Assembly: GCA_029964075.1 (NCBI GenBank)
Contig: CM057140.1
Span: 12,356,643 to 12,420,642, forward strand
Source: Patiria pectinifera
Lineage: Eukaryota > Echinodermata > Asteroidea > Valvatida > Asterinidae
DNA length: 64,000 nt
Direction: 5' to 3'
In this document: piece by piece, positions 11,727 to 23,500 of the stretch
How the letters are laid out: every line of letters starts with the position of its first letter
Numbering within the stretch: the stretch's first letter is position 1
The notes under the pieces: model-generated
Database searches by the model: none
What the model saw: only the letters and a program-made list of their open reading frames with translations
Told to the model about the DNA's origin: nothing
Program-made: the position numbers and the translations under genes

Positions 11727-12794
11727 AATGTAGAGTAAGAATGAGTAAATTATACCATCAAATTATACAATACTAACTAAAAGTTGTGTAGGGTAGTTTA
11801 GGCCAAAACAAATAATAGTTCTGCTTCTGGTTACCCTACCCTAATTTGTTTTTGGAAAAAATGAGAAAAACCTGAAAATCATCAATTACTATCTTTTACC
11901 CTTGACTTCACACAGGCACTTCCATGTGATCGCACACACAAAATAATTACCCCCGATTTTTTCCCCCTACCTACCTACTGTATTTTCAAATGCCATATAC
12001 ATGTAAGTGGAAGCAGAACTGGGGTTTTTTTTCGGCCATATATACATGTAATAGAGCATGGGGCTATAAAAATAAATTTCAAATCCGCAGTGACAGTTGA
12101 CACTTTGGGCCTGAGTGATCGCTTTTGCTGTATGGATTAATATCGCTTTTGCTGTATGGATTAAAAAAAAAAGGGCCCCAAAGTCATACAATGGCTTTAG
12201 TGCTGAGAGCTTTGGCATGGCTGCTAATTAGATTTTTTTTTTAATTGGGCTTTTTATTGTGTGCCATTTAAAAACCTACGGTTGTAAAAGAAAACAGTCG
12301 GCTCTCTTATATGTTTATTAAGTATTGAATTGAGGCTGTATGCTTATTAGAACGGAATCATAGAACGGTGCCTGCGCAGTTTCCGAATTTTAAACAAGGT
12401 TTTTTCATGCCTTGCACAAAATCTGGACTGTTCTAATTGTGCAGAAATGATAGAACTTGGTGTTTATATGGGCAAGCGGCGATCTTTAGAAACTGTTCGT
12501 AGTCAAAAAGGAGACATTTATTGATTGCAAGTTTCAGACAATCACATGTTTTTTTTATCAAAGATGTTCGCATATTTAATATCTTATATCTCGCAGTTTA
12601 TACTAACATACTTACCCTTTAATCTGTTCAGAACTCACTGAACCACAACGGTGTCTTTACGTTCAGATCTTCATGATTGGTGCTAAAGCATATGACAGCT
12701 CAAGCAACGAGAAAGAAAATTGTCACAGTAAAGGTGAACTTTGAACAGTCTATAGACCAATGGAACTTGAATTCAGCAAGAATGTACACGTAGT

Positions 12795-12990
12795 TGAGCC
12801 AGTCACAAGTCCAGTCACAAGTAAAATCACAAGTCCAGTCACGTGAAACAGTGGAAGAACAAAAAACAAAGGAATTCCTTTGTCAAAGCTCATTGAAATA
12901 GCTTGTGAGTTGAATTGGGACTGGAGGACTTGCGGTGGACTTGCAGGGAGTTGTGATTGACTCGACTACATCCCCGGAGCCTAGAGCCGA
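12795..12990. mobile_element. TCACAAGTC foldback element, short copy
   Basis: The left arm has GTCACAAGTCCAGTCACAAG repeats (12800-12845). The core contains AAAGGAATTCCTTTGTCAAA and AATAGCTTGTGA, and the right arm carries the complementary GGACTTG motifs. The core matches those at 22500-22560 and 39620-39665, so these are copies of one element with arms of different length. Confidence 0.7.
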
Positions 12991-13009
12991 GTTGAGATTA
13001 TTTCAGCAC

Positions 13010-13445
13010 CAAATTTAACCCTAACTCCCTAGGCCTTTTTGCTAGGATGTAGCCTCAATCCTGCAAAATCCTCAAATTGGCCTCATGGAAAAATAGCATA
13101 CATGTATAGCCTCAATACTGCAAGTTCCTCCATTGTTTCTTGAATATGGTACGTGAAGGGGTGATCACTGCCTGAATCCTGCAAAATCCTGCGGCAGTGA
13201 CTGTCAATATGTCGAGGCTTGGCCAGTGACATCCTGAGCAGTAGGGAGGATTTCAAGGATAATCCAGGCCTATATTTATGCATGGCTGAGCAAAAACAAC
13301 ACAAGGTCCGGCCCAAGACCTTGACAAAGTGCATCCGATGAAATCAGTAACGCACTTCTGCCATGTAACCTCAATCCTCTAAATTCCTCCACTTTGGCAA
13401 AGAGGATTTGGTAGGATTCAGGGCGGTTAGGGTTAAGGTCTATGG
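13010..13445. mobile_element. Dispersed repeat with CCTGCAAAATCCTC motifs, copy 1
   Basis: It starts TTAACCCTAACTCCCTAGGC and carries several copies of a motif close to AATCCTGCAAAATCCTC. The same sequence appears inverted at 44215-44605 in ABCB7 intron 4. Shared blocks include the initial CCCTAACTCCCTAGGC, the GTCACTG/TTGACAGTGACTG region and the GGTC..GGGCC..ACCTTGA segment. Related but more decayed motifs occur at 37290-37400, 54700-54870, 58490-58755 and 63240-63660. Confidence 0.75.
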
Positions 13446-15360
13446 GTATTTTATGCACTGTCATTGATGCTGAATATATCAAAGATAGCTATGCATTAAA
13501 ATGATGGCAAAAAAGACGGCGGCAAAAGCAAACAAGTGTAACTTGTCAGTGTGTGGAATGGTAAAAGTCTATTTTTTGATATAATAGAGAGATTACATAC
13601 TTGTATTATGAAAAACTGTGAATTCACGCATTAAATTTGTTACAGCATTTCAAGTTTGTCAAGCAGGCGTATATTTTGTAATAAAGTTAAAGTTGGTTGC
13701 TCTGCAGTATTCGCATTCTTTTAAAAATCTGATTCGTACAACAGAACATTCATTACCGGTACTTCTGTTTTATTCTGTCTACTAAATATAGGGAAAAAAA
13801 TAACAAAATTATCCTGCAAGATTAAAGTACTCTTTGGTGTTTTACAATGATACCAAGATGGAGCGGACCTCATGTTTGTTAATGGTGTAAATCGAGGACA
13901 CACACCTGCAGCATCATGGATGAATTGAGGACAGGAACCAAATCGAGGACTCCTCGGTTAGAAACCGTGTACAAAACCAATGAGAGCTGTTGCGAAAAAG
14001 TTGAGCTGTTGAGCATAAACAAAGGAAAAGGGAAGAGGAACAATAGAAAATCCTTGATTTACACCATGAACAAACTTGTCTGTGCATGTGGGTGCGCTTA
14101 CATTTTAGATAAATGTACTTGACATAAACAATGTGACTTAAATTTGCGCCTGGCACTTTTGCCTTTGTGTACAAAATTATGTGTAGGTACAGGTTACTTA
14201 TGTACATTGTAGGTACATATACATGTACGAAAACACCCATTTTAATTTTTTTTTTAGTTTTTTTAAATCAAGTAAGTGATTGAGAATGAAACATGTACCA
14301 ACAAGCAGGAATATTGTACACAATAACAAACGGTAAACCTATTAAGACAATCTAACTTATGTTGTTCATTTTTTAATATAAGAAGTATTTTCTGTTGCTT
14401 TACTGTGTATATCAGATATGCAAAGTTTTATTTTGTAAAGTTGGCATTAAAAGTTGCAGTGACAATCAAGCTTTGGGAAAAAAAACACAAGTGTATATTT
14501 CTGTTTTATTTGTTGGTCGTTATGCATCACTGATCACGAGGAACGCAGTTCTTATTTCAGAATTTAGTGGAGAAAAGAGTTTATAGCCAAGGACACTGAA
14601 ATCACAAAAGGTGTCAATACGAAAAACAGGAATCAGGAAAATCTAACAAAGAAAAAACAGGTCGGCCTTATCACTGATGTTTTAATTTTGTTCAAATTTT
14701 CGTGCGAATAAACCAAAAAAAACCCCTAAAAATGGTCGACAGTGTTACATTTATTTCATTGCAGATCTGCAGCACACATGCAAATGCTAAGTTGACAATT
14801 AAAACGAAATAGATGGTCCAGAACGAACTGAACAAAGTTTACGTGTGGTAAATTTACTTACATTGTACATTGAACATTAACCCAGTAGCAGCTGCACTAA
14901 ATTGGAACACCGATTCAAAAATGAGTGCCCAAGGTAATCAGTATATAGTCCACACATGATGAAAAAGGCCTAACACCAGAGAAGATGAGTTTTCCCACAC
15001 CACTACATAAGCATAGTACTTTCATGTCGTGTACATAAATAACACTTTGGATTAAACTGAACGCCCTCAACAATAATCTTAAAAACCAACTCTAATTTTA
15101 CCTTTTATTGCATATTGTGCCCTCCACGTTTCACAAATCGACATTTTTTTGGTATAATTCTTGAAGCACATCATGTGGGAAAAACACATATAATGCCACA
15201 AAATCATGTTTCAGATGCAACAAATGACCTCAGCTGACTAAAATAAAAATCTATTCATATAATTAATAAAATAATGGAAGAAATCAATACATGTGCAATG
15301 AAAAACCACAACTTGGATATTTGGCATGTGTGCGTTCATGGACATAACTTTTAAAAAACC

Positions 15361-15461
15361 TAAAAATTAATGTGGCCTGACGTTGCAAACTTAGCAAGTT
15401 CTGTTTTAGCCTCTGAAGAAGAACTTGCTAAGTTCGCAACGTCAGGCCACATTAATTTTTA
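15361..15461. repeat. Hairpin with 42-bp arms
   Basis: Arms at 15361-15402 and 15420-15461 are complementary with one mismatch and enclose a 17-base loop. The arms contain GTGGCCTGACGTTGC and AACTTGCTAAG. Half of a related hairpin (GCGGCCTGACGTTCC ... CTTCAGAGGC) lies at 62507-62555 in SYAP1 intron 2, so this is a dispersed family. Confidence 0.8.
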
Positions 15462-15834
15462 GATTTATATATTTCAGGTCCATCCAGTCAGTAAGCAGTT
15501 TGCAGCAGTCTTACTTTTTTTCTTGTTTTAAAAAACCTGTTATAACCACTACGTCATTGAAGGTAGAGAGCTATAGAAAGTACAGACATGTACTTGCATT
15601 CTTTGCACACAAGAGGCAGTTAAGGCATAATTTGTATAAATGATAAAAACCTCTTGCAAGTTATACTCCCATAATTTTCAAAATATATACCAACACATGG
15701 CCATATCCATCAGGCTTGTAAGATAAAGTACCATTAGTTTGTGATCTACGAGTCAAAATATAGATTTCAGGAATAAAATGACACCCGAGAAAACAAGAAA
15801 ACAAGTAAATGTGGTCCCAGAGTGCACAAATTTC

Positions 15835-16020
15835 CAGAGCCGTATATAAAGAGAGTTGCGACGTGAGGGTCGCACTGTTTGGAAACAAAATGGTGGATTA
15901 TGGATCAGTGCACATATATAATTCGTACAAAATAGTCGCACGCTGCACTGTACACATAATGAACGGCTATTATGGTTCGACAGTCTGATATTGTCGCAAC
16001 TCTCTCTATAAACGGCTCTG
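15835..16020. mobile_element. hAT-like MITE (186 bp)
   Basis: Inverted termini begin CAGAGCCGTATATAAAGAGA on the left and match the right end with few mismatches. The 8 bp on either side, CAAATTTC and CACATTTC, agree at 7 of 8 positions, which is the target-site duplication length of hAT elements. No coding capacity. Confidence 0.8.
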
Positions 16021-16047
16021 CACATTTCTATTTAGTTGATTCACCTA

Positions 16048-16352
16048 TGGGCCTTATTCACGAGTCGGCCATATTGAATTGAAAGTAAGGTAAAATCTTA
16101 AATTTTGGAACTTGCGAAGAGAAATGAAAGTAACTTAATTTATAATAAATTCTAGTCTGCTTCAATGAATAATTTAAAATTTGTAATTAAACATTCCCTA
16201 ATGTTTAAAGCCATATAAAAAAAAAATGACAATAAAATAAGGCTGCATTGTGTCTGCATAAATAGTCTGGCGCCATCCCATTCAACAGTTAACAATTAAT
16301 GAAATACATTCAGGGAACTCAACATAAATGACCAACTCGTGAATAAGGCCCA
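16048..16352. mobile_element. MITE with TGGGCCTTATTCACGAGT termini
   Basis: TGGGCCTTATTCACGAGT at 16048-16065 is mirrored by its exact complement at 16335-16352. The interior is AT-rich and non-coding. I could not define a clean target duplication. Confidence 0.7.
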
Positions 16353-16379
16353 TTCACTGGAAGTCTTTCCATGCATCTG

Positions 16380-16622
16380 GGGCCAATTTCATGGCGCTGC
16401 TAAGCAAAAAAAATTTGCTTAGCACAAAAAAAGTCTGGCTTATAAAAGCAGGTTACCAGCTAAAACTCCACGTGATGTATATTGCTCGTGATTAGTGTTC
16501 AGCTGTTGTTTGCTGTATCATGAAAATCACGTCGAGATTTGGCTGGTAACCTACTTTTATAAGCCAGGCTATTTTTGTGCTCAGCAAATTGTTGTGCTTA
16601 GCAGCGCCGTGAAATTGGGCCC
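16380..16622. mobile_element. MITE with long inverted repeats
   Basis: About 80 bp at each end are inverted copies: GGGCCAATTTCATGGCGCTG with TTGCTTAGCAC and GGCTTATAAAAGCAGGTTAC on the left, their complements on the right. The centre (about 16470-16530) is unique. It is the third MITE in 800 bp. Confidence 0.75.
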
Positions 16623-16862
16623 TGCAGCTGGTCTATACAATGGGTGGAATTAAGCCCATTCATTGTATTACGGGGTAATTATATACGATAGCACTGCCCA
16701 GCTCACAAGGGACGGGGAGTCAGTCGGGGAGTCAGTCAGTCAGTGAGAAAGGTACAAAGATGACACTAGGCTGGCACTCTTGGACCAACACAAGACTAAC
16801 GTCTCTGGATTATTTCAAGTAAAGGCATGCTATCCAAGTACAATGTAGGTTATAGGTGAAGG

Positions 16863-17238
16863 TAAGGCCAAAAAAAAAAGTCTCCGGTTTCTGGTATGCG
16901 CACGCGTCGCCGTAGCCATGCGCGTCGGCAAAATGAAAAAGTTTTTTTTTCAATGAAAGATGATGTCTCAAAACCACCAAACTCACTGGTTTGACTGGAA
17001 TCCTGCTGCTGCACAATTTTAACGTGTTTTAATATGGGGTTATGATCGAGAATAAGCTTTATGTGGCCTCTCTGGACTCCCATATATTTGCACTAAGTTT
17101 AGTCGGGCACCATTTGCAGTCATCAGCTGACATTTGAAGCAAAAAAAACAGGTAAAAAAAAAAAAAAAAAGCCGCGTCGCCGCACCACTTTTTTGGCAAG
17201 CTCCATACCAGAAACCAGAGACTTTTTTTGGGGCCTAA
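16863..17238. mobile_element. Dispersed repeat, copy 2, with inverted termini
   Basis: TAAGGCC-A(n)-GTCTC..GGTTTCTGG at 16863-16894 is mirrored by CCAGAAACCAGAGAC..GGGGCCTAA at 17208-17238. The right half equals the repeat at 6800-6990. Confidence 0.7.
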
Positions 17239-17525
17239 GGTAGGTAAAGGGGACGAACCTGTGTTCACAGGAACAGAGTGCCCATCTCTCTTTGGAAGCA
17301 ATTGGGCCCGACTCGAGTCCGTGAAATGCTGCTGTGGGGGGATCACCACATCACCTCCTCCACAGCGAGTCTGTTACCTTCTCAGCAATTAAATAATGCT
17401 GGTACCCATTTAACACCTGTAGGTTATACCCAGTCACATAAATATTTATAGGCACTTCAGTAAAACAAAATAGAGAAAAAAAATAAGCATAGAGGAATTA
17501 CATGTAAATAGTGGCACTATTACAT

Positions 17526-17531
17526 TTTATT
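17526..17531 (-). terminator. Poly(A) signal for SMS
   Basis: AATAAA on the minus strand, 50 bases past the SMS stop codon. It is the first such signal after the stop. Confidence 0.5.
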
Positions 17532-17580
17532 CAGGGTTTTAGAAATGCTCTTCATCCAGCCAAACACTGCGACGTTCTTT

Positions 17581-20500
17581 TCAGCTGCCGTTTTGGTCTT
17601 GCTTCTTCCAGATTTCGTAGAAGACCCACCTGAAGTTGGTTCGGCACAGTCAAGGAATTGTATTACGAAGAATGAACAAATGTAGTGATATTGCATTATC
17701 AAAAATTGTCAGGAATACTTCAAATTTGACCTCATTCTTATGAAACTTCAAAACTTTCTGTACGGATAGGTTAAACATTTTCTTTTAAAAGTATAAGCCC
17801 TGTCTCAAATTTTCAGGTATCACATTATAAGGCCAGAACACAAAACGGCTTGTATTCTCTTGGTTTACTATACGCTCGAGGACAGTGCTTTGTGTTTCCC
17901 TTTGTCCCTGTAATATAACACTCTCCCATAGACTAAGCACACAAACTTACTACAGAGGACAGTTTCCAACAAAAGACCCAACGCCCGAGGACTGAAAGGA
18001 TCTGTTGTTCTCCCTTTGTGTGTCGGTCCTCTGGGCTTATGTAGCACACGTATGCACAAGTGCAGTGATAAACACACCTATCCAGGGGAGCTTATGTCAT
18101 CAGCCATCAATAACAAAATGAGCTAGCAATTCATTTGTAGATAAAAAACAAGACATTGGAGCGGTGTTTCATGTAAAGCATAATGACAAAAAACACAATA
18201 AAGGGGGCCACTTTGCTACTGTTCCGTTAGCAGTTTTTCCAATGGTTGTGATATTTTGTTAAATACCTGAAACCACCAAAGAAGAATTTCAACACATGAA
18301 TGGACATGCAGCCTTTCGCTAAAGATAATTTGAGCTGATTATTCACATTGCTTTTTGACATTATCCTCAAATTTCCAACAAATAGTGGACGGAAAACTTA
18401 GGTAACTTTATCCGTCCATTCCTGATTGAAATTTTAGGGTGATTTTAAAAATTAAAAAAGAACGTAAGAAATGATTCAATGTATTATAAGCCTTCATGTC
18501 CATTCAAATTTTAAAACACTTTTTTGGTGGTTTTGGGTAATGTAAAAAAAAAATACAACCATTGGAAAAACTGTTAACGTGACGGATGCAAAGTGGCCCC
18601 CTATATTGTGTTGTCATGTGGTTAAGGATACAGTTCCATGTAGGACGGAACGCAGACGGTCTCCTTGCTGAAGTCCACCGGGACACTCAGCTTGCTCAGT
18701 TGCTGCTCGTACATGACCAATGCGTCTCGCATGATGGCTCCATTGCCCTGTGGAGTACAAAACCCCAAAATAAGACTTCAAAGGTACTATTTGCATGAAA
18801 CGTCTTGTGCGCGAGCTTGAAGCGTTGTGTGTGTGAGCTTTCAAACGGATTCAGCCATGGGTGTCGCCAGGATATTTCCTAGAGGGGGGCAAAGCACATT
18901 TACCCCATGAAATATTCTCGATTCATCATTTTCCAAGGGTGGGCAGGGACATTTGCCACCCCCCCCCCAACCCTTTAAACTACCAGCAATATGACTTCGC
19001 GCCTCTTTTTCTTTTTTCTCTTTTATTTTTAGAACACCATACATTCATCTTTTCCATCATTTAAGCTTAATATGACAACTGCTTTCAAATGAGGATTTTT
19101 TTATTTTATTTATTAATCTTTTGATTATTAATGTTTGTATTGTTAATAATATCTACATTTTTTTTTTTTTTTAAATTCAATTTCCTATACTGTTTTTGAA
19201 TTAATATTTGATGTAACATGAACCAGGGTCCTTATGGAAAGCAGTTTTTAACTGATAAGGCCACCCTGTATATTAAATAGGACAGCAAATAAAATAAAAG
19301 TAAGACTAGGAATGGGCCGGGATGTTGGAGATGATACAACAGAGGGCGCTTTACCTGGGTGAAATATCTCCCAGTCGGTTTCAGGACTTTCATGGACAGA
19401 TCCAGAATCAGCCTGAGAAAGTCCCACTGGTCTCCTGAGGGAAAAAAGCAAAGTTTCACCAATTAGTAAAAAAATATAGCAAAAAGAGGTGGCAATGTTT
19501 CATACAGTCGGTTACAGTCCTGAAAATATTAAACCACGTCCAAATTCCTTGTGCAATAAAACATCACAATCTGATGTTCCAGCGTTAATATGATATTATA
19601 TAAGGAAATTTTTATCATTTTTGATTGTTCGTTTTTATTGTTCGTGCAATTGTATATGTAACTGTGTTTTATAATGTGTCGACGTTGTTATTGTATGCGA
19701 GCATTTTAAATTACCCCAGTGGGATATAATAAAGATTATTTGATTTGATTTGATTGATTTGAAATTACTTGGCTATGACTTGATATAACACACGGGTCTA
19801 TGGGAAGTGGCTGCAGCCGCTTCCATAGCCGCGCGTGTAATTTCCAGCTGTAGCCAAGTAATTTGAACACAGCCTTACTTTTGGCCACGTCTGCTTTACA
19901 TGGTTACGGCTTGCAATTACACATGCCATCTATGGAAGCAGCTCAAGCCACTTGTAATGACTCGAGTCAATGACTCGACTCGAGTCCGACTCGAGTCACA
20001 CTTTTTGGTGACTCGACTCCCTAAGGGCAAATGACTCGACTCGAGTCACTGCGAGCAAATGACTCGACTCGAGTCCCTCATCAGAATGACTTGACTGGAC
20101 TCAAGTCCCAAAAATAAAAACAAAACTTTGCAAAAAATATTTGCAATGACTTACGCCAGTGCCGTTTTTTGTTCGCGTCACGTTAGAATATTTCGCGAGT
20201 AATGTATACATGTACATACGTGGTTTGATTAGTGTCCCCATTAGTTGAATGGCGATCAGCTGGCACCCCCTTTTTATTTTCATTAAGAGGCAAATGTGGT
20301 GTCACCGCATGTATGTAGTAGCCCAAATGTAAAATTTAAATAGCCAAAACATGACTTTCTCTCTTGTGTTTATTTATTGTATAGTGTTGAAATATTTGCA
20401 ACTCGAATTGACTTGAGCTAAATACTTGACTCGACTCGACTCGACTTTCTTGACCTAATGGCTCAGCTCGACTTGAGTCACCTCTTTAAAATGACTCGAC

Positions 20501-23500
20501 TCGAGTCACAAAAATCAGTGACTTGTTACAACTCTGCTTCCCATAGACACGTGTGCTACAGGTAGCCATAGTCAAGTAATTAGGATGCAGCCTCAGTACT
20601 TTGACCATATTGACCTCTGACCCACCTTGTGGCTCGGTTGTGATGGGGATTGCCGTCAGGTCATTGATGACAAAATCAAATTGCTTGCCCTCTGCGGCGT
20701 ACTGCTTCAGGAAGGGAATACAGTCCTCGACAATGACCTGCAGATGGGAAGGAATTTCAAGGGGAAATGCTACATTTGATTGGAAACATTAGACTACAAA
20801 TAAAAAGTATTCTTCAATAAACATGACAAGGCTTATTTAGTTGAGCTGGAATTAAAAGTCTGAGTTTGTGCCAACATTTTTACTCTGTGACTCAGTCAGT
20901 CAGTTAGTCAGTCAGCGACTAGGTCAGTCAACGACAATTGGTTTGTTATTATGGTCAGCAAAAATGGTCATCAGTAAAATACTACGTTTCCTTAGGAAAT
21001 CTGAAATAACAGTCTGTAAAGGCAAGTCAGGGCTATGTTCCAACACACGCATGCTTTGCAAAACTGGGTTTTATTCCTCTCCAGCAAGACATTTTTTGCA
21101 ATGTACATTTGCTAAGGACAGGTAACATCTGGCTGGGTTTTTTTTTGGCCTGTCGCTTACTTTATAATTGGAGCCTTCCAACTTGTCCATAGAATCAAAG
21201 CAGATTCCTCGCAAGTATTTGGTTGCTGCAGTAATAACAACTTGATCAATGTAAAGACAAAGTCAAGGAAAAAGGTAGTAAATGTATATTATTGTAGTGA
21301 TGTGAAAAGTAACTATAATTATTATGCATGGCATGTGAACAGCTGCACAAGTGGGCAGCTGCGTGGCTGTGTGCGTGTGCGCGTTTGGGTAAGTTCAATA
21401 AAAATATTATTATTTTGTTCTTAAAAAGGAGTTGGCATTGGCAGGCGGAGGACGGTTGGTGATGGCTGGTATTAGGGAAAGAGAAAGGATGTACATTATA
21501 ATTGCAGCACAGCTGTGAAATAAAGTCTGAAAACGTTTTGTAACATCTCACAACTGAAGTGTGATCACTGTTTTTGGTACAAGACTGAATTCCCCTCCTC
21601 CACTTCACACGAAGTTTCCCGGGATCCGTTTCTGTTTCTGACGCTTGACATTATGGTAGATTATTGCAATGGCATAGGCTTTCTGTCTGGTTCTGGTTAT
21701 TAGTATTCGAATAGCAAGTCGAAAATACGACTCTAGTTTGACTCTAGCCCTAACTATCTCAGAATTTTTGCTCGGAACCTTCCATCAAGCCATATACAGT
21801 AATAAGTGGATTGGCTCTACCCTCCTTAACCCAACAAATTCTTCCAATCGTTGATTCTGAAGGATCTGGAGGGGTTAGGGGTATGAGAAGTCTACCAGTA
21901 AAGGATATCTCTATCATGATAATCATGGCTGGATCTTGCTGGCGTAGGACGTGAAGAATTCCACCATCTCCTCCTCCCAGGACGAGGACCTCCTTGCCCC
22001 TGTAGTCCTGTCGACCGTTCCCAGTGATGGCGTTGGTGTAGGCAATGTCACTCTCGGCTAAATCTGGCCAAGAAAAAGAAAAAAAGAAAGAAAAATGCAG
22101 CACTTGTGAAAGTCTCACAGAAATACTAGAGTTGTAGGCAAGTCCAGTCAAAAGCTAAATCATACGTCCAGTCACAAGCTGTATCACAAGTCCAGTCACA
22201 AGCTAAATCACAAGTCCAGTCACAAGCTATTACAAGTCCAGTCACAAGCTATTACAAGTCCAGTCACAAGCTAAATCACAAGTCCAGTCACAAGCTAAAT
22301 CACAAGTCCAGTCACAAGCTAAATCACAAGTCCAGTCACAAGCTATTACAAGTCCAGTCACAAGCTCAATCACAAGTCCAGTCACAAGTAAATCACAAGT
22401 CCAGTCACAAGCTAAATCACAAGTCAAGTTACAAGCTAAATCACAAGTCAAGTCAAAAGCTAAATCACAAGTCGATGACAAATAAGGTGCCCATAGTTAA
22501 CAGGGGATGAACAATTACAAAGGAATGCTTCTGTCAAATTTCATTTGAATAGCTTGTGACTTGTGATGGACTTGTGAGGACTTGTGATGGACCTGACTAC
22601 AACACTGCTAATAATTTATGATAATTTTGACTTATGGGGGAATTGCGAGGACGTGAGAACTTGTAAAGGACACAACTACGACACTGCAAGAAATCATGAT
22701 AATTTTGATGTTTTCATGTTTCTAGGCTGCATGACTTACTTGGGTCATCGTCAAGGATCAGTACGTTTCCATACTGCGGTGAGTGTTGAATCTTAATGTT
22801 CTGATATTTGGAATTCTCCTCAAATACAATCCTGTCAAAGTCGTACTCCACAAGCCGATTATCGACAGTCGGTACATAGGGGTCGCAGGGGTCAGTGCTC
22901 CGTCGGATTTGTGGAAACCTGAGTAGGAGAAAAAAGTCATGAGGTCAATGCCTGAGGATTGATTTTAAAGGCTACATCAGTACATTCATATGAATACAGA
23001 TATTACAGTGCAAGACTTGTACAGATGAAAGCAACATACATTCCACTTGCTTCCATAGCATCACCCATTTGCACTTGTATTACATTGTATTACTTGGTAC
23101 TACATTGTATTACAATGTGTTTTATTGTATTACATTGTTTTACATTGTATTACATTGTATTATTCCCAGATAAATCCATGAAGTGCTGGGGCAGTTTTGG
23201 TGGTATAGGGGGCTATCAGGTGGTAGAGGGACATATGGGTTAAACCTTTAGTCACTGTACCGCCCTAAACCGCCCTCTCTGTTACTCCCTGCGGCCTGTG
23301 GTACCCAAAACTGTCGGAGCACTCTAGGATTTTTATAGATTCCTCAGTGAATAAAACACAATGCAATACAATGCAGTACAGCTGCTAATGGGTTTAGTAA
23401 GACTAATCAAATGAATGCCTGTATTATGTAAATGCTGGAGACTGTTTTTGTCATGTTACAGTCCCCTCTTTGCATTTGAATTATGTCCCAAACTCTGACC

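Larger units (their letters stand above)
11727..15360. other. Intergenic, no gene seen; scattered repeats
   Basis: No exon with recognisable homology or good codon structure on either strand. It contains the foldback copy at 12795-12990 and the dispersed repeat at 13010-13445, annotated separately. The rest is unremarkable AT-rich DNA. Confidence 0.6.

Noticed and set aside
18614..18747. SMS ending at the TAA after MELYP in exon 9
   Set aside because: The protein would lose the conserved WVFY-WKK tail, and a consensus U12 donor plus a matching downstream exon explain the sequence better.
21759..21909. SMS exon 5 extending to a GT at about 21896
   Set aside because: That would add SFTG and shift the homology with human. 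The AT-AC boundary gives an exact match.
22242..22481. 79-aa Cys/Asp/Trp-rich repetitive ORF
   Set aside because: It is a translation of the CACAAGTC array in SMS intron 4.
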